A stretch of DNA of 64,000 nt from Streptomyces sp. WMMC940 (GCF_027460265.1 NZ_JAPZBC010000001.1:1302001-1366000); one strand, 5' to 3'; positions 35,153 through 44,615 are shown, counted from the first letter of the stretch. Numbers and translations: made by a program. The notes: generated by a model not told the origin, from the letters alone.

Positions 35153-36391
35153 TCAGCCCGCGGTGTGCGCCCTGCCGCCGGAACCACTCCCCCGTCCGTA
35201 CCAGTCGAGGCAGACCACGAGCGCGTCGTCGTCGAGGGGCTGGTCCCCGCGGTGGCCGGCGAGCTCACGCAGCACGGCCCCGGGGACCTGGGTGGGCGGG
35301 AGCAGGCTGGTGGCCAGCAGCGTACGGGCGAGGGTCCGCAGGCCGTAGGACTCGCCCGCGGGGGACACCGCGTCGTAGACGCCGTCGCTGCCGAAGACCA
35401 GACGGTCGCCGGGGAGCACGGTGAACCGCTCCGGTACGTACACCGTCTCCTCGAACATGCCGAGCGGCAGCTGCGCGTCGAACGGGATCGGCTCCACCTC
35501 GCGGTCGCGGAGCCGCCAGAGCCGCGGCGACCCGGCGTCGATGACCTCGACCTCGCCCGTGGCGAAGTCGAAGCGCAGCAGCAGCACGGACACGTAGGCC
35601 CGGCCCCGGTAGTGGGCCCAGACGGCCTGGTCGGCGAGGGCGGCCTGGTCGGCGAGGCCGAGGCCGGCGCGGCGGGCGTTGCGCAGGGCGTTGACGGCGA
35701 GATTGCTGAGGAGGGCCGCCTCGATGCCGTCGCCCATGCCGTTGGTGACGGCCATGGTGAGGTGGTCGGACGACACGGACCAGTCGTAGTTGTCACCGAA
35801 GATCGCGTAGGCCGGTTCCAGCTGGGCGCCGAGCGCGAACTCGTCCCGTGCGCAGGCGTGGCCGGGAAGCAGCTGCCACTGCATCTCGGCCGCGAGGGTC
35901 AGCCGTGCCGCACGGCGGGCCAGGACGTAGAGGTCCGTGTCGCGCTCCGCGACGAGGATCTCGTGGCCGAGCGCCTCGCAGGCCAGTCGGAGGTCCGGGA
36001 GGTCGCCCTCGGTGAAGGCGTCCGCGGCCATCCGCACCGTCAGCACGCCGAGCCGGTCACCGCGCACGGTGACGGGCAGGTGCACCGCGACCCGGCCGCC
36101 GCCGTCCTCGGTGATGTGAGGCTCCTGGGAGCCGAAGACACGGCCCTCGGGGGTGCCGTGGATCGGCACCGGCTCCGACGTGCCGGTCCCGGGGGCCACG
36201 GCCTGCAGTGACCGCAATCCGTAGTCGGCCAGCCGGAGTTCCACCCCGGCGGTGCCGTACCGCTCGTCGAGAGCGGCGCCCACCACATCGAGCAGGGTGT
36301 GGGGAGCGGCACCGCGCAGGGCCTGCTCGAGGGCAGCGAACTTGTCCACGTCATCCGATTTCTCGTCGTGCCGGGAGTACAAGCCCAGCAT
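35153..36391 (-). CDS. SpoIIE-family (PP2C-type) serine phosphatase
   Basis: A 412-residue cytoplasmic protein. Residues 1-170 look like a GAF-type sensor with PEGRVFGSQEPHITEDGGGRVAVHLPV. The catalytic domain includes FGDNYDWSVSSDHLTMAVTNGMGDGIEAALLSNLAVNALRNARRAG, ALADQAVWAHYRGRAYVSVLLLRFDFATGEVEVIDAGSPRLW and LVFGSDGVYDA. The first metal-site motif reads GDNYDW where GDFYD is usual. Such enzymes dephosphorylate STAS anti-anti-sigma factors, and two STAS genes lie nearby. ATG 36391 is preferred, though no strong ribosome site is seen. Confidence 0.85.
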   Translation of the reverse strand: MLGLYSRHDEKSDDVDKFAALEQALRGAAPHTLLDVVGAALDERYGTAGVELRLADYGLRSLQAVAPGTGTSEPVPIHGTPEGRVFGSQEPHITEDGGGRVAVHLPVTVRGDRLGVLTVRMAADAFTEGDLPDLRLACEALGHEILVAERDTDLYVLARRAARLTLAAEMQWQLLPGHACARDEFALGAQLEPAYAIFGDNYDWSVSSDHLTMAVTNGMGDGIEAALLSNLAVNALRNARRAGLGLADQAALADQAVWAHYRGRAYVSVLLLRFDFATGEVEVIDAGSPRLWRLRDREVEPIPFDAQLPLGMFEETVYVPERFTVLPGDRLVFGSDGVYDAVSPAGESYGLRTLARTLLATSLLPPTQVPGAVLRELAGHRGDQPLDDDALVVCLDWYGRGSGSGGRAHTAG

Positions 36392-36644
36392 GCCGTCAGT
36401 GTGCGCGCATCCACGGACTCCGAGGGCACGGACGCCGAGCACGAGCACGTGATTCTACGAACCGGAAGCAACATTTGTCACGCGACAACGGTATGCGGGC
36501 GGCAAACTCGGCCCGGGGAGGTGTGCGAACGGCGACACGGGGCACACGTGCTCCGGTCAGCACGGGTGTGCGACTCACACCGCGCGGCGCCCGCCACGGA
36601 CGCGCCGGCCGAACGAACCATCCGAAAGCGGAGGCATGTCCACC

Positions 36645-37013
36645 ATGGAACAGAACCTGGACGTCGAGGTCGAGATCCACGACCCCGGTACGGCGCTGGT
36701 GACGATCCGCGGCGAACTGGACGTCGACACGGCGACGCTCCTCCACCACCACCTGGCGAACCAGGCCCTCCACGGCCGCCGCCACCTGGTACTGGACCTG
36801 TCCGCCGTGGGCTTCATGGACTCCTCCGGACTGAACGTGCTGATACGGGCCACCCGCGAGACCCGGGCGACGGGCGGCGACCTGCACCTCGCGGCTCCCA
36901 CGCCGCCCGTCGCCAAGCTGTTCGACCTCACGGGCCTGAGCCTGACGACGGCCGTTCACGAGGACGTCGAGGCGGCGCTCACCGCCGTGGAGCGGGCGGG
37001 GGCACGGCCGTGA
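36645..37013 (+). CDS. STAS-domain anti-sigma factor antagonist
   Basis: A 122-residue protein of the RsbV/BldG type. The sequence TALVTIRGELDVDTATLLHHHL leads to the phosphorylation loop VLDLSAVGFMDSSGLNVLI, where the conserved Ser is phosphorylated by anti-sigma kinases. ATG 36645 is chosen because GGAGGC lies at a proper distance; ATG 36636 would overlap it too closely. It is divergent from the SpoIIE gene, a likely activating phosphatase. Confidence 0.92.
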   Translation: MEQNLDVEVEIHDPGTALVTIRGELDVDTATLLHHHLANQALHGRRHLVLDLSAVGFMDSSGLNVLIRATRETRATGGDLHLAAPTPPVAKLFDLTGLSLTTAVHEDVEAALTAVERAGARP

Positions 37014-37128
37014 CGGACGCGGCTCCCTGAGGGAAGCGGGGCCGGGAGGGCTCCGTGTCACGCCCCTGCGACGACGGCCTCGCCCCGGGGCGGGACGTCC
37101 GGCGCGAGGGGGTCGCGGGAGCCGGGCG

Positions 37129-37701
37129 TCACGGGCGGTCCTCGGCGCCTCGGGCCGGGGCGGCGGGGAGGGGGCGCCGCGGGCGGGTGGACACCGGACC
37201 CCCGAGGGCCCGCCCGGGCGCCCGGGCCTCGCGGCGGGCCTGCTCCGGATGGCGGCCGCGCCAGTAGGGATTGTCGTGCGGGAGCCCGCCGCTGACCCGC
37301 CCGTACATGCCGAAGGTGACGATCAGCAGGCCCATCACGAAGCTGAAGACGACATTGGACATGCCGAAGTCGAGGATGTTGGCGGGGCGGCCGAGCAGGA
37401 ACAGGTGCACGAATCCGCTGAGCAGGAAGGACGCACCCACGATCATGTTGAGCGTGCTCGCGGCGTTCCCGCCCACGAGGGCGCCGCCGAGCAGCAGCAG
37501 GCCCACGCACAGGGAGATCAGACTGAGCAGGCCGTTGCTGGACAGCCCGGCCACCCGCGCGCCGTCGGTCTCGAAGAAGCCGAGCCCGTCGGCGAAACCG
37601 AGGCAGGCGAAGACCAGCAGCACCGCACCGCAGAGGGCGGCGCCCGCGCGGTAGACGGTGGCGAGAGAGTGGTCGACCGGAAGTTCGTCCCCGAGCCTCA
37701 C
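37129..37701 (-). CDS. DUF4383 membrane protein
   Basis: A 190-residue protein with four membrane spans: TVYRAGAALCGAVLLVFACLGF, NGLLSLISLCVGLLLLGGALVGG, STLNMIVGASFLLSGFVHLFLLG and MSNVVFSFVMGLLIVTFGMYGRVSGGLPHDNPY. The last motif (NPYWRGRHPE) is typical. The tail is Arg/Pro-rich. Function of the family is unknown. Confidence 0.88.
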   Translation of the reverse strand: MRLGDELPVDHSLATVYRAGAALCGAVLLVFACLGFADGLGFFETDGARVAGLSSNGLLSLISLCVGLLLLGGALVGGNAASTLNMIVGASFLLSGFVHLFLLGRPANILDFGMSNVVFSFVMGLLIVTFGMYGRVSGGLPHDNPYWRGRHPEQARREARAPGRALGGPVSTRPRRPLPAAPARGAEDRP

Positions 37702-37955
37702 CGTGTCCTCCTCCCCGGCCGTGGACGGTCCCGTTCCGCCCGGCCGGATACGCGTTGCGCTCCGTCACGGTCCGGCTTTCCCCCGCTCCCGGACCGGTCC
37801 TCCGTCTGCAGGCTGCGCCACCGCGGTGGGGCGGACGAGTCGCATCGGTGCTGCGTCGTTGACCGCGGGCATCCGGGACCGCGCCCTCCCGGCCCCCCGG
37901 CGCTCCAGGTGACCGGCGGCGACGAACGCCGACCGCCGCTCTATAGGCTGAGCGC

Positions 37956-38474
37956 GTGGCGAGTACGAACGAGACGGGGCCGGCGGACGCCGCCACCACC
38001 TCCACCCGGAGCGACGCGGCCGCGGGGGGCGCGGGCCGCGACCTGCGGGCGTTCGCGGTGCAACTGCGCCGTATGAACGGCGAGATGAACCGGCTGATCC
38101 ACGGCTTCGCCGCCGCCCAGGGACTGCACGCCACCGACGTCCAGGCGCTCGCCGCGATCCTGGACTCCGACACCCCCCTGACCCCCGGGCGCCTGCGGGA
38201 GCACCTCGGCCTGACCTCGGGCGCCGTGACGGCCTGCCTCGACCGGCTGGAACGGGCCGGCCACATCCGCAGATCCCGCGACAGCAAGGACCGCCGGGTC
38301 GTCCATCTGCACTACGCGGCACGCGGCAGGTCCGCGGCCCGGGCGCACTTCCTGCCGCTCGCCGAGGCGACGGCCCGCGCCCAGGAGGGCTTCAGCGGCG
38401 ACGAACTGGGCGTCGTCCTGCGCTTCCTGAACGCGATGAACGAGGAACTGGACCGTCTCTCCGGCCGCGGCTGA
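37956..38474 (+). CDS. MarR-family regulator, probable repressor of the MMPL transporter
   Basis: A 172-residue protein from GTG 37956. Dimerisation helix RDLRAFAVQLRRMNGEMNRLIHGFAAAQGL, then HTH LTPGRLREHLGLTSGAVTACLDRLERAGHIRRSRDSKDRRVVHLHY with a standard beta-wing. It lies directly upstream of, and in line with, the MMPL gene. A good inverted repeat occurs between the two at 38641. That layout is classical for MarR control of an exporter. Confidence 0.9.
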   Translation: MASTNETGPADAATTSTRSDAAAGGAGRDLRAFAVQLRRMNGEMNRLIHGFAAAQGLHATDVQALAAILDSDTPLTPGRLREHLGLTSGAVTACLDRLERAGHIRRSRDSKDRRVVHLHYAARGRSAARAHFLPLAEATARAQEGFSGDELGVVLRFLNAMNEELDRLSGRG

Positions 38475-38640
38475 CCCCTGCGGCAGGTCCGCGCCACCTC
38501 ATCGGGCCGCGGGGCATCCGGCGGCAGCCCCTCCGCCGAAGAGCAAACCGGCACGGCGCCGCACCGCCCCTCCCCCGCCGTCCCCTGCGGACGGCTCCGG
38601 ACGACCCCTCCGCGCAGCGGAACCGGCGCATGCCAAACTG

Positions 38641-38671
38641 TTTCAATCATTGAGATAGTCGATGAGTGAAA
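38641..38671. promoter_or_regulatory. MarR-type operator before the MMPL gene
   Basis: Arms TTTCAATCAT (38641-38650) and ATGAGTGAAA (38662-38671) are inverted with 9 of 10 matches and an 11-base spacer. The region is AT-rich in a GC-rich genome, so it probably overlaps the promoter. Confidence 0.6.
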
Positions 38672-38727
38672 TACTTCGTTCGGGGTGAAGAAAACGGATG
38701 AAACGACCGCACACGACCGGGAGTGCC

Positions 38728-40851
38728 ATGTCCCCCTCCTCGCGACCGGCCCGCAGGCTGGTGCCGCTCCTCCTGCTGGCCGTCTGGCTCGTCTGCGGCG
38801 CCGCCCTCGGCCCGTACGCCGGGAAGCTCGGCGAGGTCGCCACCAACGACCAGGCGGCCTTCCTGCCCCGCAGCGCCGAGTCCACGCGGGTCGTCGACAC
38901 CCAGGAGGCCTTCCGGCAGGACGAGACCCTCCCGGCCGTCGTCGTCTGGACCGTCGGAGGCGACGGAGTCGTGGGCCCGGCGGTGCGGCGGTCGGCGACC
39001 CAGGCGCTCGCCTCGCTCGAGGGGACACCCGGGATCACGGGCGCCGCCTCTCCCGCCCTGCCCGCCGAGGACGGCCGGGCGCTCCAGGGCGTCGTCCAGT
39101 TGCGCCCCGCCCCGGACGGCGAACTCCCCGACGTCCTGGCGGCGGTGCGCGAGGCGGCGGACCGGGTGCCCGGCACGACGGTCCACATCGCAGGGCCGGC
39201 CGCGACGCAGGCCGATCTGTCCGAGGCGTTCGCGGGGATCGACGGGCTGCTGCTCGGCGTCGCCCTCGCCACCGTGCTGCTGATCCTGCTGCTCGTGTAC
39301 CGCAGCGTGCTGCTGCCGCTGGTGGTGATCGCCGGGGCGGTCCTCGCCCTCGGCCTGGCCTGCGCCGTCGTCCACGCCCTCGCCGACCGGGACATGGTGC
39401 GGGTCGACGGCCAGGTGCAGGGCATCCTCTCGATCCTGGTCATCGGCGCCGCCACCGACTACGCGCTCCTGCTGACGGCCCGCTACCGGGAGGAACTGGC
39501 AAGGAACGCGGACCGGTTCACGGCCGTGCGGGCCGCGCTGCGCCGCTCCGCCGGCCCCGTCGTGGCGAGTGCGGCCACCGTCGCCCTCGGGCTCCTCGCG
39601 CTCCTCTTCAGCGATCTGACCAACAACCGCGCCCTCGGGCCGGTCGGCGCCATCGGCATCGTCTGCGCCGTGCTCAGCGCCCTCACCTTCCTGCCGGCCG
39701 TACTGGTCCTGCTCGGGCGGGCCGCGTACTGGCCCGCGCGGCCCAGGCAGCCGGCCGGCGACGGCTCTTCGGCCCGGGGCGTCTGGACGCGAGTGGCGGC
39801 TCTGGTGGACCGTGCCCCGCGCAAGGTCTGGGCGGCCACACTCGCCGGACTGCTGGCGTGTGCCGCGTTCGCCCCGGGTCTCGTCCCGAAGGGGGTGCCC
39901 CTGGACGAGATCTTCGTGAACGACGCCCGGTCCGTCACCGCGCAGGCCGTTCTCGGCGAGCACTTCCCCGGCGGCTCGGGCAACCCGGCCGTCGTCATCG
40001 CCGACGCCGGCCGGGTCCGGGACGTGACGGCCGCCGCCGCCGCGACGGACGGTGTGGACTCCGCGGCTCCCGCGACCGCCTCCGGGCGCCCCGGCGCCGG
40101 AGAGCCGCTGGTGGCGGACGGGAAGGCCCGCATCGACGTCACCCTGGAGGACGCCGCCGACAGCGACGCGGCCAAGGACACGGTGGTGCGGCTGCGCGAC
40201 GCGGTGCACGCCGTGCCGGGCGCGGACGCCCTCGTCGGCGGATACACGGCGCAGCAGTACGACACCCAGCGGACCGCCGAGCGTGACCGCCTGGTCATCG
40301 TGCCCGTGGTCCTCGTGGTCATCCTGCTCATCCTGGTCGCGCTGCTCCGGTCCGTGGTGGTGCCGGTGCTGCTCGTCGCGACGGTCGCCCTCAACCTCCT
40401 CGCGACACTGGGCGTCTCGGCGCTGGTGTTCCAGGGCGTGTTCGGCTTCTCGGGCACCGACGCCTCGGTGCCGCTGTACGGGTTCGTGTTCCTGGTGGCC
40501 CTCGGCGTGGACTACAACATCTTCCTGATGTCCCGCGTCCGCGAGGAGTCCCTGCCGCACGGGACGCGCGAGGGCGTCCTGCGCGGCCTCACCGCGACCG
40601 GCGGGGTCATCACCTCCGCGGGCGTGGTGCTCGCCGCGACCTTCGCCGCGCTCGCCGTGATCCCGCTGGCGTTCCTGCTCCAGATCGCGTTCATCGTCGC
40701 CTTCGGGGTCCTGCTCGACACCCTCGTCGTGCGGTCCCTGCTCGTCCCCGCGCTCGTCAGGGACATCGGCCGCGCGGCCTGGTGGCCCGGGCGGCTGAGC
40801 CGCGAGCAGGGGCACCGGAAGTCGCCCCGGGTGCCGGCGGACATCGCCTGA
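38728..40851 (+). CDS. MMPL-family (RND-like) membrane transporter
   Basis: A 707-residue protein with about twelve spans in two halves, each with a large extracytoplasmic loop after its first span. Signatures: VATNDQAAFLPRSAESTRV in the first loop, ILSILVIGAATDYALLLTARYREEL near 250 and YGFVFLVALGVDYNIFLMSRVREE near 595, the latter two bearing the Asp-Tyr pairs of proton-coupled MmpL pumps. ATG 38728 follows GGGAG; ATG 38698 in frame would add ten residues. It probably exports a lipid or hydrophobic compound and is likely regulated by the MarR protein upstream. Confidence 0.9.
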   Translation: MSPSSRPARRLVPLLLLAVWLVCGAALGPYAGKLGEVATNDQAAFLPRSAESTRVVDTQEAFRQDETLPAVVVWTVGGDGVVGPAVRRSATQALASLEGTPGITGAASPALPAEDGRALQGVVQLRPAPDGELPDVLAAVREAADRVPGTTVHIAGPAATQADLSEAFAGIDGLLLGVALATVLLILLLVYRSVLLPLVVIAGAVLALGLACAVVHALADRDMVRVDGQVQGILSILVIGAATDYALLLTARYREELARNADRFTAVRAALRRSAGPVVASAATVALGLLALLFSDLTNNRALGPVGAIGIVCAVLSALTFLPAVLVLLGRAAYWPARPRQPAGDGSSARGVWTRVAALVDRAPRKVWAATLAGLLACAAFAPGLVPKGVPLDEIFVNDARSVTAQAVLGEHFPGGSGNPAVVIADAGRVRDVTAAAAATDGVDSAAPATASGRPGAGEPLVADGKARIDVTLEDAADSDAAKDTVVRLRDAVHAVPGADALVGGYTAQQYDTQRTAERDRLVIVPVVLVVILLILVALLRSVVVPVLLVATVALNLLATLGVSALVFQGVFGFSGTDASVPLYGFVFLVALGVDYNIFLMSRVREESLPHGTREGVLRGLTATGGVITSAGVVLAATFAALAVIPLAFLLQIAFIVAFGVLLDTLVVRSLLVPALVRDIGRAAWWPGRLSREQGHRKSPRVPADIA

Positions 40852-41000
40852 GCCGCGCCCGGGGTCCGCACCGACTCGGCGCCGGTGCCCCGCCGCGTGC
40901 CGACCCCCGGCGTGCGGGCCGCTCACACCGGGGGCCCGCGCGCCGGAGCCTCAGGGCCCGCGGCCGTGCCCGTAGGCACCGCCCCGGACCGCGCAACGCC

Positions 41001-41777
41001 CTACCGGGCCGGCGCGCACGCCCCGGGACCGGAGAGGGCCGGCGCCGGCCCGTCCTCGCGGGGTACGGGCACGTCGTGTGCGAGGGCGTCCCGGGGCTGG
41101 AGCAGCGCGTCGGAGACATCGAGCAGGGAGAGTCCGTCCCTCGCACCGGCGGCCTGGAGCATCGACAGCGCCTCGGCGACGGGACAGTCCTCGCGCGCCG
41201 CCAGATACCCGGCCGCCCGGTGGATGCGCTCCCAGCGGGCCGCCCGGGTGTCGGTGGTCCAGACCGGACAGTCGCACTCGTCGCTGCCGTGCACGGGGCG
41301 CCAGCGCAGCAACGCGTCGAGCGCGAGGCCCGCGGCGTGCTGCGCCTCGGCGATATGAGCGTCCGTCACTTCGGTGCGCACGGTGTAGTACAGGCAGATC
41401 ACACCGACCGGGGCGCGCTGGACGTACATGGGGAGCGCCAGCACCTGGCGGACGTCGGTGAGCCCTTCGTGAAGCGGCGATCCCGCACGGCACGGCGCGC
41501 TGCGCAGGTCCCGGACATGGACCGGCCGCATGCGCAGGGCGGCGCTGACGGACGGCCCGTCGCCCAGGGTGAACTGCGCGGCCTCGCCGCGAAGGGCCGG
41601 TTCGTCGGTGGCGTGGAGCAGCCTCCAGCGCTCCACACACGGCAGGAACGACAGGGCCGCCCGCTGGGCGCCGAGCGCCTGGGTGAAGGCGGCGCACAAC
41701 CGCTGCGGCAGGGTCCGGCGGCCGACCGCCGCGGCGACCGAGACGTCATGAACGATCGACGGTGGTTCCTCCAGCAT
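41001..41777 (-). CDS. GAF and ANTAR-domain regulator
   Basis: A 258-residue protein. Residues ~15-155 form a GAF sensor (CAAFTQALGAQRAALSFLP... DGPSVSAALRMRPVHV... VLALPMYVQRAPVGVICLYY). Residues ~180-235 resemble an ANTAR RNA-binding domain (RIHRAAGYLAAREDCPVAEALSMLQAAGARDGLSLLDVSDALL). ANTAR proteins bind paired hairpins in leader RNA and act as antiterminators. ATG 41777 follows AAGGG. Confidence 0.8.
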   Translation of the reverse strand: MLEEPPSIVHDVSVAAAVGRRTLPQRLCAAFTQALGAQRAALSFLPCVERWRLLHATDEPALRGEAAQFTLGDGPSVSAALRMRPVHVRDLRSAPCRAGSPLHEGLTDVRQVLALPMYVQRAPVGVICLYYTVRTEVTDAHIAEAQHAAGLALDALLRWRPVHGSDECDCPVWTTDTRAARWERIHRAAGYLAAREDCPVAEALSMLQAAGARDGLSLLDVSDALLQPRDALAHDVPVPREDGPAPALSGPGACAPAR

Positions 41778-42136
41778 GTCCAATTCCCTTCAGCCGTGGC
41801 TGCCGTGGGGCAGCCGCCCCGCGGGCGAGTCCGGGACGCCTGGTCCGGACGCCCCCGGGGATGCCCGTTCGTCTACCACGCTTCCGGGGCCTCATGTGCG
41901 ATCCGTCCGTTCTGTCCCACACCGGACACATTCGGGCGGTAGCCGAACGGCCGTCGACCGGAGCCGCCCCGCGGGCGGTCGACACCGCTCCCGCAACTCG
42001 CCCCCTGGGCCGTTCGGGTCATCGCGGACCTGCCGCGGTGATTACCGTCCGCCATCACGGGTAGCCGGTCGATCACGTTCAGTGGCCGCACTGTTCCGGC
42101 GCGGGCCGGCAGAACGACCACGGCAAGGAGCGCGCT

Positions 42137-42529
42137 ATGAAGAGCCGATTGGAAGCGTTGCTGGACCAGGTGCGGGAGCGGGGCCGCTACGTCAGGCGGC
42201 AGGAGGCCGCCAGGGCCGTCGAGAGCGTCCTGGACGTCCTGGGTGCCCATCTCGTGGGCGACGACCGCAGCGATCTCGCCCGACTGCTGCCCCACCAGTG
42301 CGGCCCGCTGCTGACGGGCGGCCCACCCGCGAGCGAACCCCTCACCCCGCGCGGCTTCGTCGCAGCGGTCGCGGCCCGCGACCACGGCGACTTCGGCGAG
42401 GCACGGCGCGCCGTCACGGCCGTGCTCGGCATCGTCGCCGAGGTGGCGGACGACGCCCTGCTGCGCCGCATCCTGACCCAACTCCCGCCGGGTCACGCGG
42501 GGTTGTTCGGCCGTACGGAGCCGGTATGA
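42137..42529 (+). CDS. DUF2267-family protein
   Basis: A 130-residue protein. The core YVRRQEAARAVESVLDVLGAHLVGDDRSDLARLLPHQCGPLL and VAEVADDALLRRILTQLPPGHAGLFG is characteristic of DUF2267, predicted all-helical. AAGGAGCG precedes ATG 42137. It is the gene before the SigB-type sigma factor; function unknown. Confidence 0.85.
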   Translation: MKSRLEALLDQVRERGRYVRRQEAARAVESVLDVLGAHLVGDDRSDLARLLPHQCGPLLTGGPPASEPLTPRGFVAAVAARDHGDFGEARRAVTAVLGIVAEVADDALLRRILTQLPPGHAGLFGRTEPV

Positions 42530-42604
42530 CCGGGGCGGAGGCGATGGCCGGGCCCTCGTCGGACGCGTTTCGCGCGACCGCCGGTCCGATCGGCGAAAGG
42601 AGGG

Positions 42605-42629
42605 GAATGCACTCCGGTATCCCGGGTAT
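42605..42629 (+). promoter_or_regulatory. SigB-type promoter of the sigma factor gene
   Basis: GAAT (42605-42608), 15 bases, then GGGTAT (42624-42629). This matches the GNNT-N15/16-GGGTAY consensus known for Streptomyces SigB-like factors. It lies ~50 bases before ATG 42678, consistent with autoregulation. Confidence 0.55.
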
Positions 42630-42677
42630 GCGGACCGGGCACGGGGGTTGGAGACACGGACGACAGGGGTGGATGGC

Positions 42678-43556
42678 ATGGCAGCCGTGACCGCAGTGAC
42701 AACCGCGGCACCGGAGACGACGTCGGCAACCGGGGCGATCGGCATCACGCCCATCGCGGACCCGTCCAAGGTGGCTCCCCAGGACGCACGCGACCTCTCC
42801 CGACAGTTCTTCGCCCGGCTGGCGCAGCTCGAAGAGGGCACGCACGAGTACCAGTACGTGCGCAACACCCTGATCGAGATGAACCTGTCGCTGGTCAGGT
42901 ACGCGGCGGGTCGCTTCCGCAGCCGGGGCGCGGACGAGATGGAGGACATCGTCCAGGTCGGCACGATCGGTCTGATCAAGGCCATCGACCGGTTCGACCT
43001 GTCCCGCGAGGTGGAGTTCACCACCTTCGCCGTGCCCTGCATCGTCGGTGAGATCAAGCGCTTCTTCCGGGACACCAGCTGGGCCGTGCACGTCCCCCGG
43101 CGGCTCCAGGAGGCCCGCGTCGAACTGGCCAAGGCCACCGAGGAGCTGCGGAGCCGACTCGGCCGGACCCCCACGGTGAGGGAACTCTCCGAGCTGATGT
43201 CGCTCTCGGAGGAGGACGTCATCGAGGCCCGCAAGGCCTCCAACGCCTACAACTCCGCTTCCCTGGACGCCGCCCTCACGGGCGACAACACGCAGGACAG
43301 CGAGGCGGCCCTGGCCGACTTCATCGGCGAGGAGGAGGCGGCCCTCGAACTCATCGAGGACTTCCACTCCCTCGCTCCCCTGATCGCCGAGCTGGAGGAG
43401 CGCGACCGCCGGATCCTGCACCTCCGCTTCGTGGAGGAGCTGACACAGGCCCAGATCGGCGAGCAGCTGGGCATCTCCCAGATGCATGTCTCGCGGCTGC
43501 TCACCCGCATCATCAAGCGGCTCCGCGCCGGTCTGCTGGAGACCGGCACCGGCTGA
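42678..43556 (+). CDS. SigB/SigF-type RNA polymerase sigma factor
   Basis: A 292-residue group-3 sigma factor. Region 2: YVRNTLIEMNLSLVRYAAGRFRSRGADEMEDIVQVGTIGLIKAIDRFDLSREVEFTTFAVPCIVGEIKRFFRD. Region 3: TWAVHVPRRLQEARVELAKATEEL. Region 4 at the C-terminus: LEERDRRILHLRFVEELTQAQIGEQLGISQMHVSRLLTRIIKRL. The ~45-residue N-terminus is Ala/Thr-rich. ATG 42678 has GGGGTGG upstream. It belongs to the stress (osmotic/oxidative) and differentiation group controlled by partner switching; anti-sigma and STAS genes are close by. Confidence 0.93.
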   Translation: MAAVTAVTTAAPETTSATGAIGITPIADPSKVAPQDARDLSRQFFARLAQLEEGTHEYQYVRNTLIEMNLSLVRYAAGRFRSRGADEMEDIVQVGTIGLIKAIDRFDLSREVEFTTFAVPCIVGEIKRFFRDTSWAVHVPRRLQEARVELAKATEELRSRLGRTPTVRELSELMSLSEEDVIEARKASNAYNSASLDAALTGDNTQDSEAALADFIGEEEAALELIEDFHSLAPLIAELEERDRRILHLRFVEELTQAQIGEQLGISQMHVSRLLTRIIKRLRAGLLETGTG

Positions 43557-43586
43557 GCCGCCGGACGCGGACAGCGCACACACGCA

Positions 43587-43638
43587 CGAACGGCGGTGCC
43601 CCCCGGCCCGGCAAGGGCGAGGGGGCCACCGCCGTTCG
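43587..43638 (+). terminator. Strong hairpin terminator after the sigma factor gene
   Basis: CGAACGGCGGTG with CCCCC pairs with GGGGG and CACCGCCGTTCG (43587-43638), with one small bulge. It starts 31 bases after the sigma stop codon. Confidence 0.8.
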
Positions 43639-43695
43639 GCGTAGTGGGGTGCCGGTGGACAGCCGTTCGGCGTAGCAGGGGTGCTGGTGGGCCGT
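43632..43695. repeat. Imperfect 32-bp tandem duplication past the sigma terminator
   Basis: CCGTTCGGCGTAG plus ~19 bases occurs twice in a row (from 43632 and from 43664), with a few changes. The remaining ~415 bases to the STAS gene at 44113 show no clear gene. Confidence 0.6.
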
Positions 43696-44112
43696 CGGGC
43701 GCGGACGGGACGTCCGGGTACGCGCGGGAGCCCCGTCCGGGCCGGCGTCCGGTGACGGGGCGCCCAGGGGAGCCCGCGCGGCGTCCGGCGCCGCATCAGC
43801 GGACGCCGCGAACCGGATTCGCATCCCGGCAGCCGCCGGTACCGGCCCGGCCGTGTCCTTCCCTCCCGCCCCACCACCGCCCGAGGGCTTCGGGGCCCGC
43901 CGTGCCCTGCGGGTCACCCGGGTTCTCCCCGTCCACGCGAGAGTCGTTTCCCCTTTCCCCGGGGCCGCTCGACCGGGATCCGTCCGGGAGGCACGGCGGG
44001 TCGGGTCTCGGGGCGCAATGGCGCGGCCCGGGACAGGCTGATCCGGCCGCGCGGGCTCGCCTCGCGGCCGGATCCGCCCGGACGGCGGCTTCGTGACTAC
44101 CGGAGCGGTGCG

Positions 44113-44508
44113 GTGACGGGCATACTCGCCACCATGGACGCGAGCAGCGAAGACCAGCCCCGCACCGACGTCGGGTTCCGGCAGGACGGAGAGGGTCCGG
44201 TGGGCGTCCAGTACGCGGCCGGAGGGGCTTGGGTGATCGCCGCACGCGGCGATCTGGACCTGACCAGCCTTCCGCCGCTGGACGCCGCTCTGACCGCCGC
44301 GTCCGCGGAGCACCCCCAGGTGGTCCTGGACGTCTCCGGCGTCACCTTCGGCGACTCGGCCTTCCTGAACCTGCTGCTGCGCGTCCATCAGAACGCGGCC
44401 CTGCGCATCGTGGGGCCGCAGCCCCAACTGCGGCGGCTGCTGGAGATCACGGGAGCCGACCAGGTCCTGGACGTCAGGGACGACCTGGACGCCGTGCCCC
44501 GTCCCTGA
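44113..44508 (+). CDS. STAS-domain anti-sigma factor antagonist
   Basis: A 131-residue protein with GTG start at 44113 (ATG 44134 is possible). The STAS core is WVIAARGDLDLTSLPPLDAAL, then VVLDVSGVTFGDSAFLNLLLRVHQNA, where DS contains the expected phospho-Ser. The ending RRLLEITGADQVLDV is typical. It faces the HATPase-type anti-sigma gene, its probable partner. Confidence 0.88.
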   Translation: MTGILATMDASSEDQPRTDVGFRQDGEGPVGVQYAAGGAWVIAARGDLDLTSLPPLDAALTAASAEHPQVVLDVSGVTFGDSAFLNLLLRVHQNAALRIVGPQPQLRRLLEITGADQVLDVRDDLDAVPRP

Positions 44509-44549
44509 CCCCGTCCCCCTGATGGGGCGTCACCGCTCCGGAGCGGCCG

Positions 44550-44583
44550 GAACGCTGCGGACCGCCGGCGCACCGCAGCGTTC
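44550..44583. terminator. Bidirectional hairpin terminator between STAS and anti-sigma genes
   Basis: GAACGCTGCGG (44550-44560) and its exact complement (44573-44583), 12-nt loop, between two convergent genes. Confidence 0.65.
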
Positions 44584-44615
44584 GCGTGGCGACGACGCGT
44601 CCGGCGCACACCCGG

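Noticed and set aside
43639..44112. Minus-strand frame between the sigma gene and STAS gene
   Set aside because: Pro/Arg/Thr-rich, no ribosome site and overlaps both terminator and STAS gene.
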